From Selaginella moellendorffii (lineage: Eukaryota > Streptophyta > Lycopodiopsida > Selaginellales > Selaginellaceae), in NCBI RefSeq assembly GCF_000143415.4, contig NW_003314262.1, positions 3,725,799 to 3,789,798 of the forward strand: DNA of 64,000 bases, read 5' to 3'. Below the pieces are notes generated by a model. That model saw only the letters and a list, made by a program, of their open reading frames with translations. It made no database searches and was not told the DNA's origin. Positions 1 through 11,633 of this stretch are shown here, in pieces (positions within the stretch are counted from its first letter, which is position 1; the number at the start of each line of letters is the position of its first letter). A program made the translations under genes and the position numbers.

Positions 1-1670
1 TCTTTTAGTAACCGACAACAAATAGGAACCTTGATTAAATGAATATCCCCCATTAGAATAGGATGACATATTTCAATCTTGGATCTACACGATAGGTCAA
101 ATTCAAAGAGATCGACATACTCCTTTATGAGCCAGTCAACTACTACAACACAAAGACCGTTCAAAGGATCAGAAAAGAGAATAGAGGAACAAGATTAAAA
201 TATAGAAAGAAGTTATAAGAAGACATAAATGATGAAAGTAAAGGTAAAAGTAGAGGGATGAAGAAGAATAGAAGTGAGAGGAATGAAAGAAATATAAAAA
301 AGTATAAGAGAAGGGGGAGAAGCCTCAAAGTCACACTTAGCATGATTGCTTTACAACTAATCCATATCAAGAATAAGGTCAAAAGCTTAACTCAACACCA
401 CTTGCAATGATTGAGTTCAAATCATTTGCACAATTAGATCTGCCCCATCCCATGCATATGTATGTGTACAACTGTTGCCATAAAGAATAAAAATTGGCTC
501 TGCCGCACGATATAAATATAGATGGCAATATGTGACAAAAGGCTAAGCAATAGAAGATAAACTTAAGTATATATCAATCAATATAAAGAGAATAATAGAA
601 AACTTTTTATTATTAAAATGAGTTTAGAAAGTAAACATTGGATGAATTGGTGCCAAATGAACCTTTTAATGATATTCCCGAAAATAAGCAAGGAAGGGTC
701 ATTAACTTATTCACATAAGGACCCTCCACTACTTGCATGATTTTTCATTTCCCAAAAGCATTTCAATGTCCAAACCTTCCACTGCAACAGCACTAACAAA
801 AAGTTGTTAATGTCAAGGTCTCCACAAAAGAAATGAAGGACACCAATCTGAAAAACATTGACAATGCTGATATATATTACCAACTTTATCATGCACCCAA
901 TAGTGGTTATCACAGCTACGACCACGTCCTCACCCTTGTCCTTGAACTTGGGTAGCAGTAGCATTAACTTCCATTGGAACATAACCATCTCCCATAGGAA
1001 TTGGAGTTGAAGGACATATAGTGAGAAGTGGAAGTAATGATGTCTCATAACATTGCCAAGTGAAGAGCATCATCAAGGGTGGCTAGAGCAAGTGCTTACA
1101 TAAGTCTAATAAAATCTTGACTAAATGCTAGCCATAACATTCTCAACTTGATCTGCTCTAATATATTTAGCTATACAAGAAGTAAGAAGCTTTAGAAACA
1201 AATGCCAAATTGCATCATTGATAAAGATAATGCAATTGTTAGAAAGCATTATTACAATCATTAGTATATCCAAATATGCATTTGAAGATGTTCAAAAGAA
1301 TGTTCCAATTCGCATGAGTGGCTACACTTAAACCATTGTACCATTACTACACCAACCCTTGTAAACATGTGGGAAACTCACACGAATTCTAAACATCATC
1401 TCAAAAATGATATATGACCATCAATGTAAATGATTAAACTAATGGTACACATCATCCTTAGGATTCCCACAGAAAAACTTTGGCCAGACACTGTAAGACA
1501 CAAATCCCTAAACCCCAAAGTGGAGTCGAAAGGGTGCCATATGGTAGTGGCCGAGGCAAAAGCCAAATGAGCATAACACATTTGAACTAAAAACTCTAAC
1601 TCAAAAAGTTGAAAGCGAGAGTGGAACTCCCAACGAAGTGTTCGAGGGCCGAGCATAAAGTGAGTAATAA
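1..1670. other. AT-rich intergenic DNA, probably decayed retroelement
   Basis: No convincing coding region is seen; the open frames are short and low complexity. The stretch lies where the untranslated leader of the adjacent minus-strand LTR element would be expected, but the primer-binding site beside the LTR edge (about 1655-1670) is no longer recognisable. Confidence 0.4.
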
Positions 1671-2930
1671 TGTAGCTTATGTGGTTTTCACCCTTTATCC
1701 TAACAACCACGAAACAAAATCTAAACCTTCTATGTGCTATGTGTCATATGCCACATATTTAAAGGATAGTGGAGTGGAACCCAAATTTCAAGGCCTTGGG
1801 CCACTAAATGAACGAACAGAACCAAACTCCTAAGCATGGAGCAAAGGAGTGAAAGTATTAAAACACAGAGTAACTCTCAAGTGTACAACCTAAGGGGTGA
1901 ATTGCTAAGGCCCACAGAGATATGCTTGCCGTCAAGCGCCCAAGCAATGCTAGTCATAGGACTGTCCTCCTCGTTTGCTTGCATGAGCTCTTCAATGTTA
2001 CTTGTGCTCGCATTCCAGAGGTAGATGGTGTATCCAAGAGCGACCGTGACCACATTGTTTGATCCCTAGTTGAGCAAGTTGAGGTAGTAGTCATCTAGAA
2101 TCTTAGGTGCGTCGAGAGTTCTCTCTAAAGCCTGAAAGAAGAAAACAAGTGTGAGAAGAGAAGATTTCTAAACCCATGAACAAATGGATGGAAGAAAGAA
2201 AAAGGAGAGGAAACATACCTAGGGAATGTGTCTAAACATCTTGTGAGGCCTGGAAGCACATAGAACCGTGTTCTTGCTGTACAAGAGCCTGGATTCCTTG
2301 TCAAATCCCTTGGGAGGCGGCAGAGGCCTATTCTTGAAGGCAAGAATCCAGTTCTCCTTATGGAGGATGTTGGTGTCTTTCAAGAGATTCTTGGCAAGTT
2401 GCTTCTTGTACTCTTCCTAGCAGCAATCGCACCTCAGATGCTGTTGCGGTTGTTGCTACTGCTAAGAATGCGAGTTCTCCTTGCCGAGCACAAGCATATT
2501 TGCAACATCGAAATTCATGGCACTGCGATTTGGGATGAATCAATCGCTCTAGAGCTGGAGCTTCTCCGGCGTTTTCCTAGGGATAGGAGCACAGAGTGAC
2601 TTGGAATAGTCTCAGAGCATCCAGCATCCCAATGTTAAGACTGGCACACAAAATAGAGCCAAATAGAGCCAAATAGAGTCTAGCACTATTTCAGCATACT
2701 AGTGGCCTAACACAAGGATATGGGTACTCCACCAACTAGGATAGTATGGAACTTGGGCTTAGACTTAAGTTAGATGTAAAACAAGGATAGACACGCAAGC
2801 GGAAGCTAGACTACACCTCAAGTTTGTTGGCTATGCTTGACCTACCCACTATCCCTACTATACATTTGGACCCATAGCTTCCTCCCCCCCCCCAGTACTA
2901 GGAGTTAGTCTCTAGGACAAGCTCAAAACT
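1671..2930 (-). mobile_element. Decayed LTR of a retrotransposon, interrupted by a CDC20 gene fragment
   Basis: Read on the minus strand this matches the LTR at 62691-63190 in two blocks. The first (1671-1898) carries the LTR end TGTAGC and the CCTTTATCCTA and GGCCTTGGGCCACT stretches. The second (2590-2828) carries GAGTGACTTGGAA, AGCATCCAGCATCCCAATG and ATGGGTACTCCACCA. About 690 bp of unrelated, gene-derived sequence separates the blocks. The tail to about 2930 (CACTATCCCTACTATA followed by a C-run) recurs near 6703-6760. The element is old: many substitutions, no open frame and no intact primer-binding site. Confidence 0.75.
1900..2590 (-). pseudogene. CDC20 (APC/C activator) gene fragment, non-functional
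   Basis: CDC20 is the WD40 activator of the anaphase-promoting complex. Minus-strand translation shows the N-terminal signature (FIPNRSAMNFDVAN), a KENS motif, EEYKKQLAKNLL, ILAFKNRPLPPP and PHKMFRHIP. After a putative intron (about 2132-2218, GTATGT...TTTCAG) come ERTLDAPKILDDYYLNLL, VVTVALGYTIYLWNAS, the EEDSPMTSIAWALDGKHI block and VGLSNS, where the fragment ends. Only the N-terminal part and the first WD40 blade are present. In-frame stops replace R (CGA to TGA), Q (CAG to TAG) and W (TGG to TAG), all compatible with C:G-to-T:A change. The retained intron argues for DNA-level capture rather than a processed transcript. Both ends abut LTR sequence, so it lies inside the LTR. Identification is by recognised family motifs; strongly supported. 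Confidence 0.85.
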
Positions 2931-5900
2931 TGCTAAATATGGAATGTCTTTTTAGATTACGAATTTAGACATAGGACAAATACCATTGTGTTTAAAACAA
3001 TCCCTACATTCTATAAATATCCTAAATGAGTAGATCTAGACACTTTCCATAAACCGAATAGAACTAATATAAGATGCATGATAGCAAGGGTGTTTGGCAG
3101 ACACAATAAGCTATCATCTAGTGTCAATATCATGGGGGTTCCCAACACTAGCAAGTGTAAGTCAACATCATGAGTTTTTTGTCACCATATCAAATATGCT
3201 TGACTAAATGACAACTTAGGATTTCCTTCCTTAGTGCCCTTTTAGTCTAAGAGCACATGTGATGACTAATTTTTCAACTAACTTAGGTGGAGACTAATAA
3301 AGGGTTTAACAATATCGACCTCTTGCCCTCGTGGCAGTAAAGAAAGAATATTCAAAAGAATTAGCCGACAAGTAGCTTTCGATACCCAAAGTCACATTTG
3401 CGACACTTTCCCCCCCTTAGGGAAGATCGACGTCCTTGTCAATGCATACTCCAGCTAGACCACTGGCAAGGAAACAACTTTAGAAAGTGATCACACTATG
3501 TGATAAATGCACCAACTTAAATGAGTTAGGGTAACCTCTTTGCCTAATACAGATGCCCTACCAATTCAAACACCTTCTAGCCATTGTCAACAAGGAAATG
3601 ACCAACAGAGTTAGCCACCCTTGCTACTCTAGGTGTCACCCAACTTATAAAAGTGTGATATGAACCTACTTGCAGGTGGCATAGAGAGAGAAGCCATAGG
3701 CCCCAAACCCTTATGAGCAAAGAAATTGTTGGTAAGGTTAAAATAGACTACTGTAAATAGGCAGTTAGAGTTGTTTACATGGTCACGCCCTTTAAACAAA
3801 ATAAGAAACATTAATAGAGAGGTAGGTGATGTGACCAGTCGATAATAGTACCCCATAACTAGAGATCTCATTATGTACATAAAGTGCCAAAGCTAGTCTA
3901 TCTATATTGGCCCAAACTCAAAGATCAATAATTGGACAATATCAAAGTCAAAAACAATAATATTCTAAAAACTTAATTATTAGTGAATAAAGCTTAGATT
4001 AGAACACAAAAGTATTTTAAGTAAATTATCATCCGATAAACCAGAATTATAGTATACAGGATCCACCAAGATCATCATAATTGAAAAATATAGGATTCAC
4101 TATCTAACAAAATTCAATAGTAAAGATATCATCAAGGAAACTCAATGATAAAATTAACTACTAAAGATTGTAAATGGCATACTAAACAACTTACAAAAGA
4201 CAACTCAAAGAATACAAAATATCATCAATTTGGCAAATAAAATGCTTGTGAATATATTGCCCAAAGGAAATAACATTCAACTGATTAGAACCAACTATAA
4301 CAATAACTAACAAAATAGAATGAATATTACAAGACCAACAAACACCCATTTATGCTAATTATTGCACTAGCCAATTCGAATAAATCACGGTCAATAATAT
4401 TAAAGAACCAAAGTTGCTCAAGCAAGTATTAACAACATCTTACTGATATCAATAAAGAGATGCATAATCTTTGTCAAAGAAAAAATCCATCATTATGAAG
4501 AATGGTTAATTATTTTAGACCAATAATATTTGAGTAAAACCTTTGACAAGGATAATCAACTATCTTAGATGATAGTCAATCATCACCAGTGATTACCAGA
4601 TGCAAATACTAACTTCAACATTGAAGCTAATAAACTAAAATGCCTTCTCTAACAACTTTTTACAAATGGAACAAACTTAAAGAACCAAAAGCTCAAAGAA
4701 CTTTATACCCAACAATGATTATGAGTCTTGCATGAATTAACTTTAATGCTAAAGAAGAAAGCATGGTACAACCCACAATATCCTCCTCAACATATTCATA
4801 AGCTAAACTTCATAATGCAAAGCTAATGAAGAGCATGTCTGAATTAATCCAAAAATTAAGCATAACAAAACTATACTCAACAAGTGATCATTTAATATAT
4901 CATCTATGAATCCATCTATAAGAAGACGAAACTTACTTCATAATAAGCATGAGAAGAATCATTAATAATTGATATATCCCCAACTCAAATCTAACAAGGA
5001 CTCAATATCTTCAATATCAATCACTAATTCTTCCTTTCATAAAGTTAGCATAATTTACGACTAAATCATATTTCAAAGAAAAGCCAAAGCTCAATCTTTA
5101 CTAAATAATTTCATCTAGAACATAACTAACTTAACTTGCCACTCAACTCATTTGAATGCCAACATAATTGCTAGCTGGCAAATGCATGAATGTTAATAAT
5201 ATAAAGCTATAACCAACTTATCAACACTATTTGCATCAAAACTAATGAAACTCAATATCAATCCTATGGAGAGACATATCATTTCACTCAAATCTCAACA
5301 ACAATAATGTCAATGATAAGATATCATTTTAATGCTATCAATACCAAAACAAAACTAGAAGAAAGCAAAAGTGAATCATCACTCAAAGCTCTTTAGCAAC
5401 CAAGTTAACCAAAGTTAAAGATACATTAGTGAGTATCTAAGACCAATCCTTTAACAATACTCAGTTTTAGATAACACATCATCAAGGAGTGATTCACCAC
5501 ATCCAAGACTCAATGAAATCCAATACCATGACTAAACACAACCAAATGATATTGACAGAGGTAGAGTCGATATGCTAATATGGAAAAACCATGCAAACTT
5601 ACGATATGATCCTCCGCAACACCATCTAGTAAAGTAAATCTATCACTGCTAAATCTTCATCGAATGAGGCAAGTGTCAATAGTCCTTGACGAAGTCTACA
5701 AGCAATTATTAGTCGCAAAGCAACTAACAATCACTCTTCAATTTGCCTTCACAAGACCCAACACTAAACTCATGCCATCAAGTTATATACTTGTCCAACA
5801 TGAATGTAATACCCTAGATACTAAATAAAGGTTCATGGACAAGTACGAACTAAATGACTACTCAAATCTAACTTAACCACAACAAGCTCACCAACACATT

Positions 5901-6070
5901 TAGCCTATATCTTTAATCATGCCTTGAAGAGGTTAGTTATACATGATCAACATTTAGTCAAAACTAAAATGAAAACCACAAAATGAACTTAGTACACAAC
6001 CTTCATGTAAGCCACAAATTTTTCCTTTCCAATTTGCCAGCTTACCTCATCTATCCGACCAACTCTGCCT
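2931..6070. other. AT-rich DNA with no recognisable gene
   Basis: About 3.1 kb of AT-rich sequence with frequent stops in all frames. I see no domain, RNA gene or structured repeat. By position it may be degenerate internal sequence of an LTR element, but no gag or pol motif can be read. Confidence 0.4.
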
Positions 6071-6800
6071 TGGCTTGTGCTAAGTTCCCTCGCTAAGGTT
6101 CCCGCCTATGGTACCAGCTCCTACTTGGTCCTACTTGGTTTCAGCTACTCACTGCATGAGCAACAGAGTGTTAGCCATCCATCTACGGATTCCCAAATCT
6201 CTCCCAATCCCCCTCCCCGGGTTAAACTGGATATAAGGTTCGGCTACACTCCCCGTAGGCACAAGCAGCCAAGCACACCAAGCCTCTAGGTTCCTAACAC
6301 CCTTGGTACCACAAGACTTGATCATGGGACCCTCTAAATCCCAAGTCTTGGGTGTAGCACTTGCTTCGGGACGTCGGGGCGAAACACCGTGGCCTAACGG
6401 CCCGGTATGGGTACCTCTACCCCCCCACTTCCATCCCGAAGGGGAGGCCCAAGCCCCTAGGAAGGGCGAGGACCAATGAGCCACAAGGTACTCAAGTGGG
6501 GCACCACTCCACATGAGCCGGGAGCACCGCAGTCGGTTTCCCTTTCGAGAGTGGGAGCTGCTCTTGAGCACTTCCCTGGGTGGCCCCTCTGGCACCACTC
6601 AAGCCCATGCTCACTCCCACCCAAGGCCCCTCGGCCCCAGTCTCAACCTCAAGTCAGTTTGGAAGCACCACTGAAGAGTTCCTTCAAGACTGGTTCCTAG
6701 ATCTCACTATCCCTACTATACTTTTGGAACCCCCTGCAGCCCCCCCCCCCCTAGGAGACACACGCTTTGGGCTTTCACCCCTTGACCCGTATTAGTATTT
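6071..6800. mobile_element. GC-richer LTR-like remnant
   Basis: This block is clearly richer in G+C than its surroundings. It shares the sequence CTATCCCTACTATA, then TTTGGA, a C-run and CTAGGAG, with the tail of the LTR at 2849-2930. It is probably another copy of LTR or adjacent sequence. The short open frames over it have no family resemblance. Confidence 0.4.
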
Positions 6801-6805
6801 GGACT

Positions 6806-7080
6806 TAGTCTCTGGCTCGATCTCGGACCTGATTTCGGATCCGACTTCGGATTCGGTCTCGGACTTGATCTCGGACTCGATCTCGGACCCGATCTCGGAC
6901 CCGACCTCGGACTCGACCTCGGACTCGGTCTCGGACCCGATTTCGGATCTCGGACTCCATCTCGAACTCGGTCTCGAACTCAGACTCGAACTCGGTCCCC
7001 GAGTCGGTCTCGGACTCGATTCCGGACTCTATCTCGAACTCAGTCCTAGAGTCGGTCTTGGACTCGATCTTCGACTTGGT
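6806..7080. repeat. Imperfect minisatellite, 12-bp type (consensus near TCGGACTCGATC)
   Basis: Roughly twenty imperfect copies of a six/twelve-base pattern (CTCGGAC plus CCGAT or TCGAT, later CTCGAACTCGGT) run through this stretch. Because the period is a multiple of three, both strands stay open for about 100 codons (Ser-Asp-rich on plus, Arg/Glu-rich on minus). These frames are by-products of the repeat and not credible genes. Confidence 0.85.
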
Positions 7081-7099
7081 CCCATCCGATGAACTCTTT

Positions 7100-8575
7100 G
7101 TCATTTTAGTCATGCTTTTGGGGTTCCTTTAGCCTACGACACTTCGGTGGGTTGGTTCCTTACACTCCACTTAGGCAAAGTTATAATATGAGTACCAACA
7201 TCTCAACTTCAAACAACTAAGTTGGACATCATCATCATCATTAGCCAAGATGCAGAGCCACCAAGACCAAATCAAAATCATTGAGAGCTCACTCCTTTCA
7301 TAAAGTCTAACAAAATACAAAGTGCAACTTGCCACCAAACATAACACTACAAAAGAAAGACACAAGATTCACCTTTCTAAAAAAGTGTAATGGCCATTCT
7401 TTCACACTAACTCTAGACTCTATTCAACTCAATTGCATTAGCCCTAAAGTCAACATCCCTTTCAAGTTGCATCATATAAGTTACATATTAAAGTCTAAGC
7501 TAACCAAAGTCAACTCTAACCCCTTCACTAGTTTGTATTGACTTATGAAAGCAGAATGGTTTTCAATCAATAAATTAGTTATTGGAAAAGTTTAAGAAAA
7601 TTTGTGGAAAATGTTCTATCTTAGAGAAAGAATGACTCTTAGTCCAGGAATACAAACTTTCAAAATTCAATCAACTTCTTTCTACCAACAACTTCATATA
7701 GGTTCACCTCAACACAAATTTTCATGACCCATAATATGCTTAAACCTCAAACATCATGCCCATATTTCTAATATCCAACACTAACATTTACAAAATGCAA
7801 AATAAACATCCAAGACTTGATCATGAAAACTATATCTTCAGATATCCATATTGCACTAACACTCTTTTTCAACCACCTTCATGATCCAATATAAAGCCAA
7901 AACACTAACAAGGAAAATGACATAGAAAATCAAGGTTTAAGGAAAATTCTTTATCACTTGAAATAACAATGCCACTTCCATCAACACAAGTGCTAGTGAT
8001 GTCAATGCTTCAACTACACACCTTCTCCATCCAACAATCTCCTCCAAGTGTTAATAAATAAACAAACAAGTTATAGCAAGTGAATGTTATAACCCTTTCC
8101 AATATCTTATGAGAAACCTTAAGGAAACAAAGTACCAACATATGTTTAGCATATCATAGATCACAATTGAGAACCAAATCAAAATTACTTCAATGCTACT
8201 ACTTGCAAGTAGACTAGTTTTATTATCAACCACTTTGGGGTTGATCATCGTTTAACCAAGCAACTTTGCAAACACATTGCTTATTATCACATGGATATGA
8301 TATAAAATTACAATAACTTAATCATAAATTGAGCAACACCACGAGTAACACCCATGTCATTACTTCAAATATTTATGTGAGTATCAAGTGCTAACTTGAT
8401 TTGACAAAATGCAACATAAATGACACACTCCACCAATAGAGATTTATGACACCTAACACCACTAATTTTTTTCATAACATGGACAAGCTCATGCCACTTT
8501 CTTTCCAACCAAACTCAAAACTAATCCAACACTAAGCTACTCAAGGAGCAATAATAAAGTCCTCTAAAAAGAATT
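7100..8575. other. AT-rich DNA, no gene recognised
   Basis: Stops are frequent in all frames and no domain is visible. It lies next to retroelement leader sequence and may be part of the same decayed element. Confidence 0.35.
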
Positions 8576-9350
8576 AAGCATTGTAACTCAAGTCTTTAAT
8601 AGCAAGTTTAGACAAAATGGTATAGTGTTTCACCACTATCCATCTTATGACTCACCACTTGTAAGATCATCATAACCACTATGCATCAAGATAGGGACTC
8701 TTGATTGCATAATGTAAATACGAGTAGTGAGTTACACTTTGTTGCGAATCATCTCTCCAAAAATAATTTATGTATTTGATTTTTCATCCCTAATGATTCT
8801 TTTTTTGGACTTTACTTTAACCAAACCTCAAGCTTGCGTTAGCACTACTTCAATCCAATCCCAGAAAAATTTATGAGAGGGTACAACAATGACTACTTGA
8901 ACCAATAAACTAATCTTTATAGTCTTGATTGATCCACTTATAATCATGCCTAGGAAGGATTCACTAGTGCTAAACAGCTACAAACTAGCTTATTTGCCAC
9001 CCATAACAAACCCAGGGAAGTTTACTTTTATCCACAGTACAAAGAACAACTCATGGAACAATTGATATATTAACATTAATCCTGCCAACTTAAAGTATAA
9101 TCTTAAGTTCCTAATGTGCCTCATTCATGAACCTAAGTGCAACCTTGTGCAAAATGGTACACCTCAAATCCATTTTGCTAACTCAAAGTGTAACCTTGAG
9201 TTGCTAATGTGCCTCACTCACGCACAAACTCGTGCAAATAGAACATCTCAATCCTTCTTAAATGATTGTGATTTATTTTGTTACTATGGTTTAAAAATCT
9301 TACACTTCTATTGGACCTGTCCTTCACCTTTGCATTTATAGTTCTGAGAG
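8576..9350 (-). mobile_element. Fragment of LTR-retrotransposon leader region
   Basis: On the minus strand this matches the region downstream of the primer-binding site at the right edge of the window (about 63400-64000). Shared stretches include CATCAAGATAGGGACTCTTGATTGCATAATG (8684-8714), the GATTGATCCACTTATAATCATGCCTAGGAAGGATTCACTAG stretch (8931-8971) and TGTGCCTCACTCACG near 9210. The expected LTR on its right side is missing, so the copy is truncated. No coding capacity. Confidence 0.7.
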
Positions 9351-10197
9351 ATAATTAGGGTATAAGATTGCCTAAAATACCCTAAAAACTGAGCATTATT
9401 GAACAAAGGCTGCTTAAATTCTCCCTACATGAAGGTAGGAGGAGTTCCTTAGCTATTGTCTAAGTACTTTGGCTATTATTGTCCTGGTGCTCAATAAAGC
9501 TCTCTTCCCTACAAAAGATCAAAATAAGAAGATCCTTTGATTCAATCTCTCTTTCTTTAAGCTATACAAGTTGTTACAAATACAAGGAGATTGAGATTTA
9601 TTTTGGAATAAGGTTAAAGTATTTCCTCTTATGTTTTTAAAGTTTGATTATAATTTCTTTTACATTTGGGAGTGTTTGAAGATATATCAAGTTGGAAGTA
9701 GACTCTAGTTTTGGATATAATTTCTCTTTAGTGTTAAAAATATTAGTTCCCATAATTATTTGTTAGAAGGAGGGTTCGACCTTGTAGTTAACAGCCACCA
9801 GTTGAGCTATTCTAACTTTATAATAATTTTTTTTATGTAAAACAATAACTCGTATAATATCTTCTATTTGAAAAATTTTCTATTTTTAATAAAATATTTT
9901 ATTTTAATCTAAGACATAGTTGGATTCTTTGCTAGTTTGGTGCAATTGTTTCCAACTAATATCTAAAAAAAGATGGGTGAGATTATATTATGATAGACTG
10001 TATTATGGTAGAGCATATATTATGTTGGGATCTTATGCTTCTAGATAGGCATTACAAGATCTAAAACTAATCATATATACATATTACTTATATTGTAATA
10101 TATTAGTAGCAAAGTTGAGTTCCTCCACTTCATATGAATTTAAAAATGTTCAAGTGATCTAGAAAACATTCATCCAAGCTACTCAGAAATTAACAAG
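9351..10197. other. AT-rich upstream flank of the GDSL gene
   Basis: No gene is seen. A polyadenylation-like stretch (CAATAAAGCTCTCTTCC near 9492) and the truncated retroelement to the left suggest more LTR debris. The final 150 bp must contain the GDSL promoter, but no certain element can be named. Confidence 0.35.
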
Positions 10198-11499
10198 ATG
10201 AGGTTTTCCTGTATTATTTCATTTTTCAGCATACTATTTTCTTTTGCATTATGCACACATTTACCACCACTACCCCAATGTGTAGATGGAATTATCATAT
10301 TTGGGGATTCTCTTTCAGACACAGGAGCCTCTGCTAATGTGTTTCCAAGTAATCCAGGAAATCAGTCTCCTTATGGTATAACTTATCCAGGAAGTCCAAC
10401 TGGAAGATTTTCAGATGGAAGGCTTATTATTGATTACATAAGTATGGTGTGTGATTATGAACTTTTCTAACAGCTTCTCGTAGGTGCTGGCTTAAAGTTC
10501 AAGTATCCAGAGCCTTATTTTGTGACTATTAATCCAGATTATAGAACTGGTATTAACTTTGCTCAGGCTGGCTCAACAGCACTCAACACCGTTTTTCAAA
10601 ATCCCATATATTTCTCTTACCAGCTGCAACAGTTTTTGCAGTTTAAACAGAGATTAGAATCAGGTTACAATGCAAACAGAGGTAATTATATTATAGAAAT
10701 TATGTGAGTATTAATTTTATTTCTGTTTTTAAACAGATGCATATAGGAAGTCATTACCTCCACTAAAGTTTTATCAAACATTCCTTTATGCTGTAGAAAT
10801 TGGAATTAATGACATTATTAATAATATAATCTACAACAATAAATCTCTATCATATATTGCAAACATTACTATACCACAAGCAGTTGCAGCTATCAAATCT
10901 TCTTTACAAGTGAGGTTATTTTGATTTCCAATAACCAAAACCTTAGTGCTGTTATTTTGTTAGTTACTTTATAACGAAGGTGGTAGAAAATTTTTGGTAT
11001 TCACAATAACACCATTGGGCTGCACTCCACAATTTAAGACTATTTTTGCATCTCCAAATCCGACAGCATATGATTCTTATCAGTGCCTTATTGCATTTAA
11101 TAACATTTCTCAATATTTCAACTCAAAACTTGTGGACGCTGTGGTTTCTCTACGAAATCAATACACTGACGCCAAATTCTACATTGCAGATATGTATAAC
11201 CCTTACTACAAGATCCTTCAAAATAGTTCAGCTTACGGTAAGTCTGATGCTGATATATATGCTATTTATTTAACTTGAAGGCAGGTTTTACGAATATACG
11301 AGATGCTTGCTGCGGAACTGGAGCACCTTATAATTATTCTCCTTTCCAAATATGTGGAACACCTGGTGTATCAAGTTGTCTAAATCCCAGTACTTACATA
11401 TCTTGGGATGGTCTTCACTACACCCAACATTATTATCAAACAGTAGCAGAGTTCTTCTTAAGTGGAATATTTTTAGATCCATCAACGAAAATCTGCTAA
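10198..11499 (+). CDS. GDSL-type esterase/lipase, secreted
   Basis: A five-exon model (10198-10441, 10484-10681, 10737-10909, 10964-11237, 11285-11499) gives 367 aa; introns are 42-55 bp and all GT-AG. A hydrophobic signal peptide covers about residues 1-19. Block I (FGDSLSDTG) has the nucleophile Ser38, block III is GIND (170-173), and block V is DGLHYT with Asp338 and His341, so the catalytic set is complete. Length is normal for plant GDSL hydrolases, which cleave acyl esters of lipids, cutin precursors or glycans, usually outside the cell; the substrate cannot be told. Unlike the genes to its right it is AT-rich and sits at the edge of the retroelement-rich region. The family assignment is firm. 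Confidence 0.92.
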
Positions 11500-11633
11500 A
11501 CAGTAAGTCAAGAGCTGAATGAAGTTATTAATAATAGCTTGCTGCACACCTTGTTAAACATAAATCAATGTAAAATCTTTATATTGTTTATTATGAACAC
11601 AAAATAAATCTAATTTTTTTGGCCAAGGTTTAT

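Noticed and set aside
6799-7113. Repetitive open frames of about 100 codons on both strands (Ser-Asp and Arg-Glu repeats)
   Set aside because: They follow from the 12-bp minisatellite, occur on both strands at once and have no flanking exon or domain.
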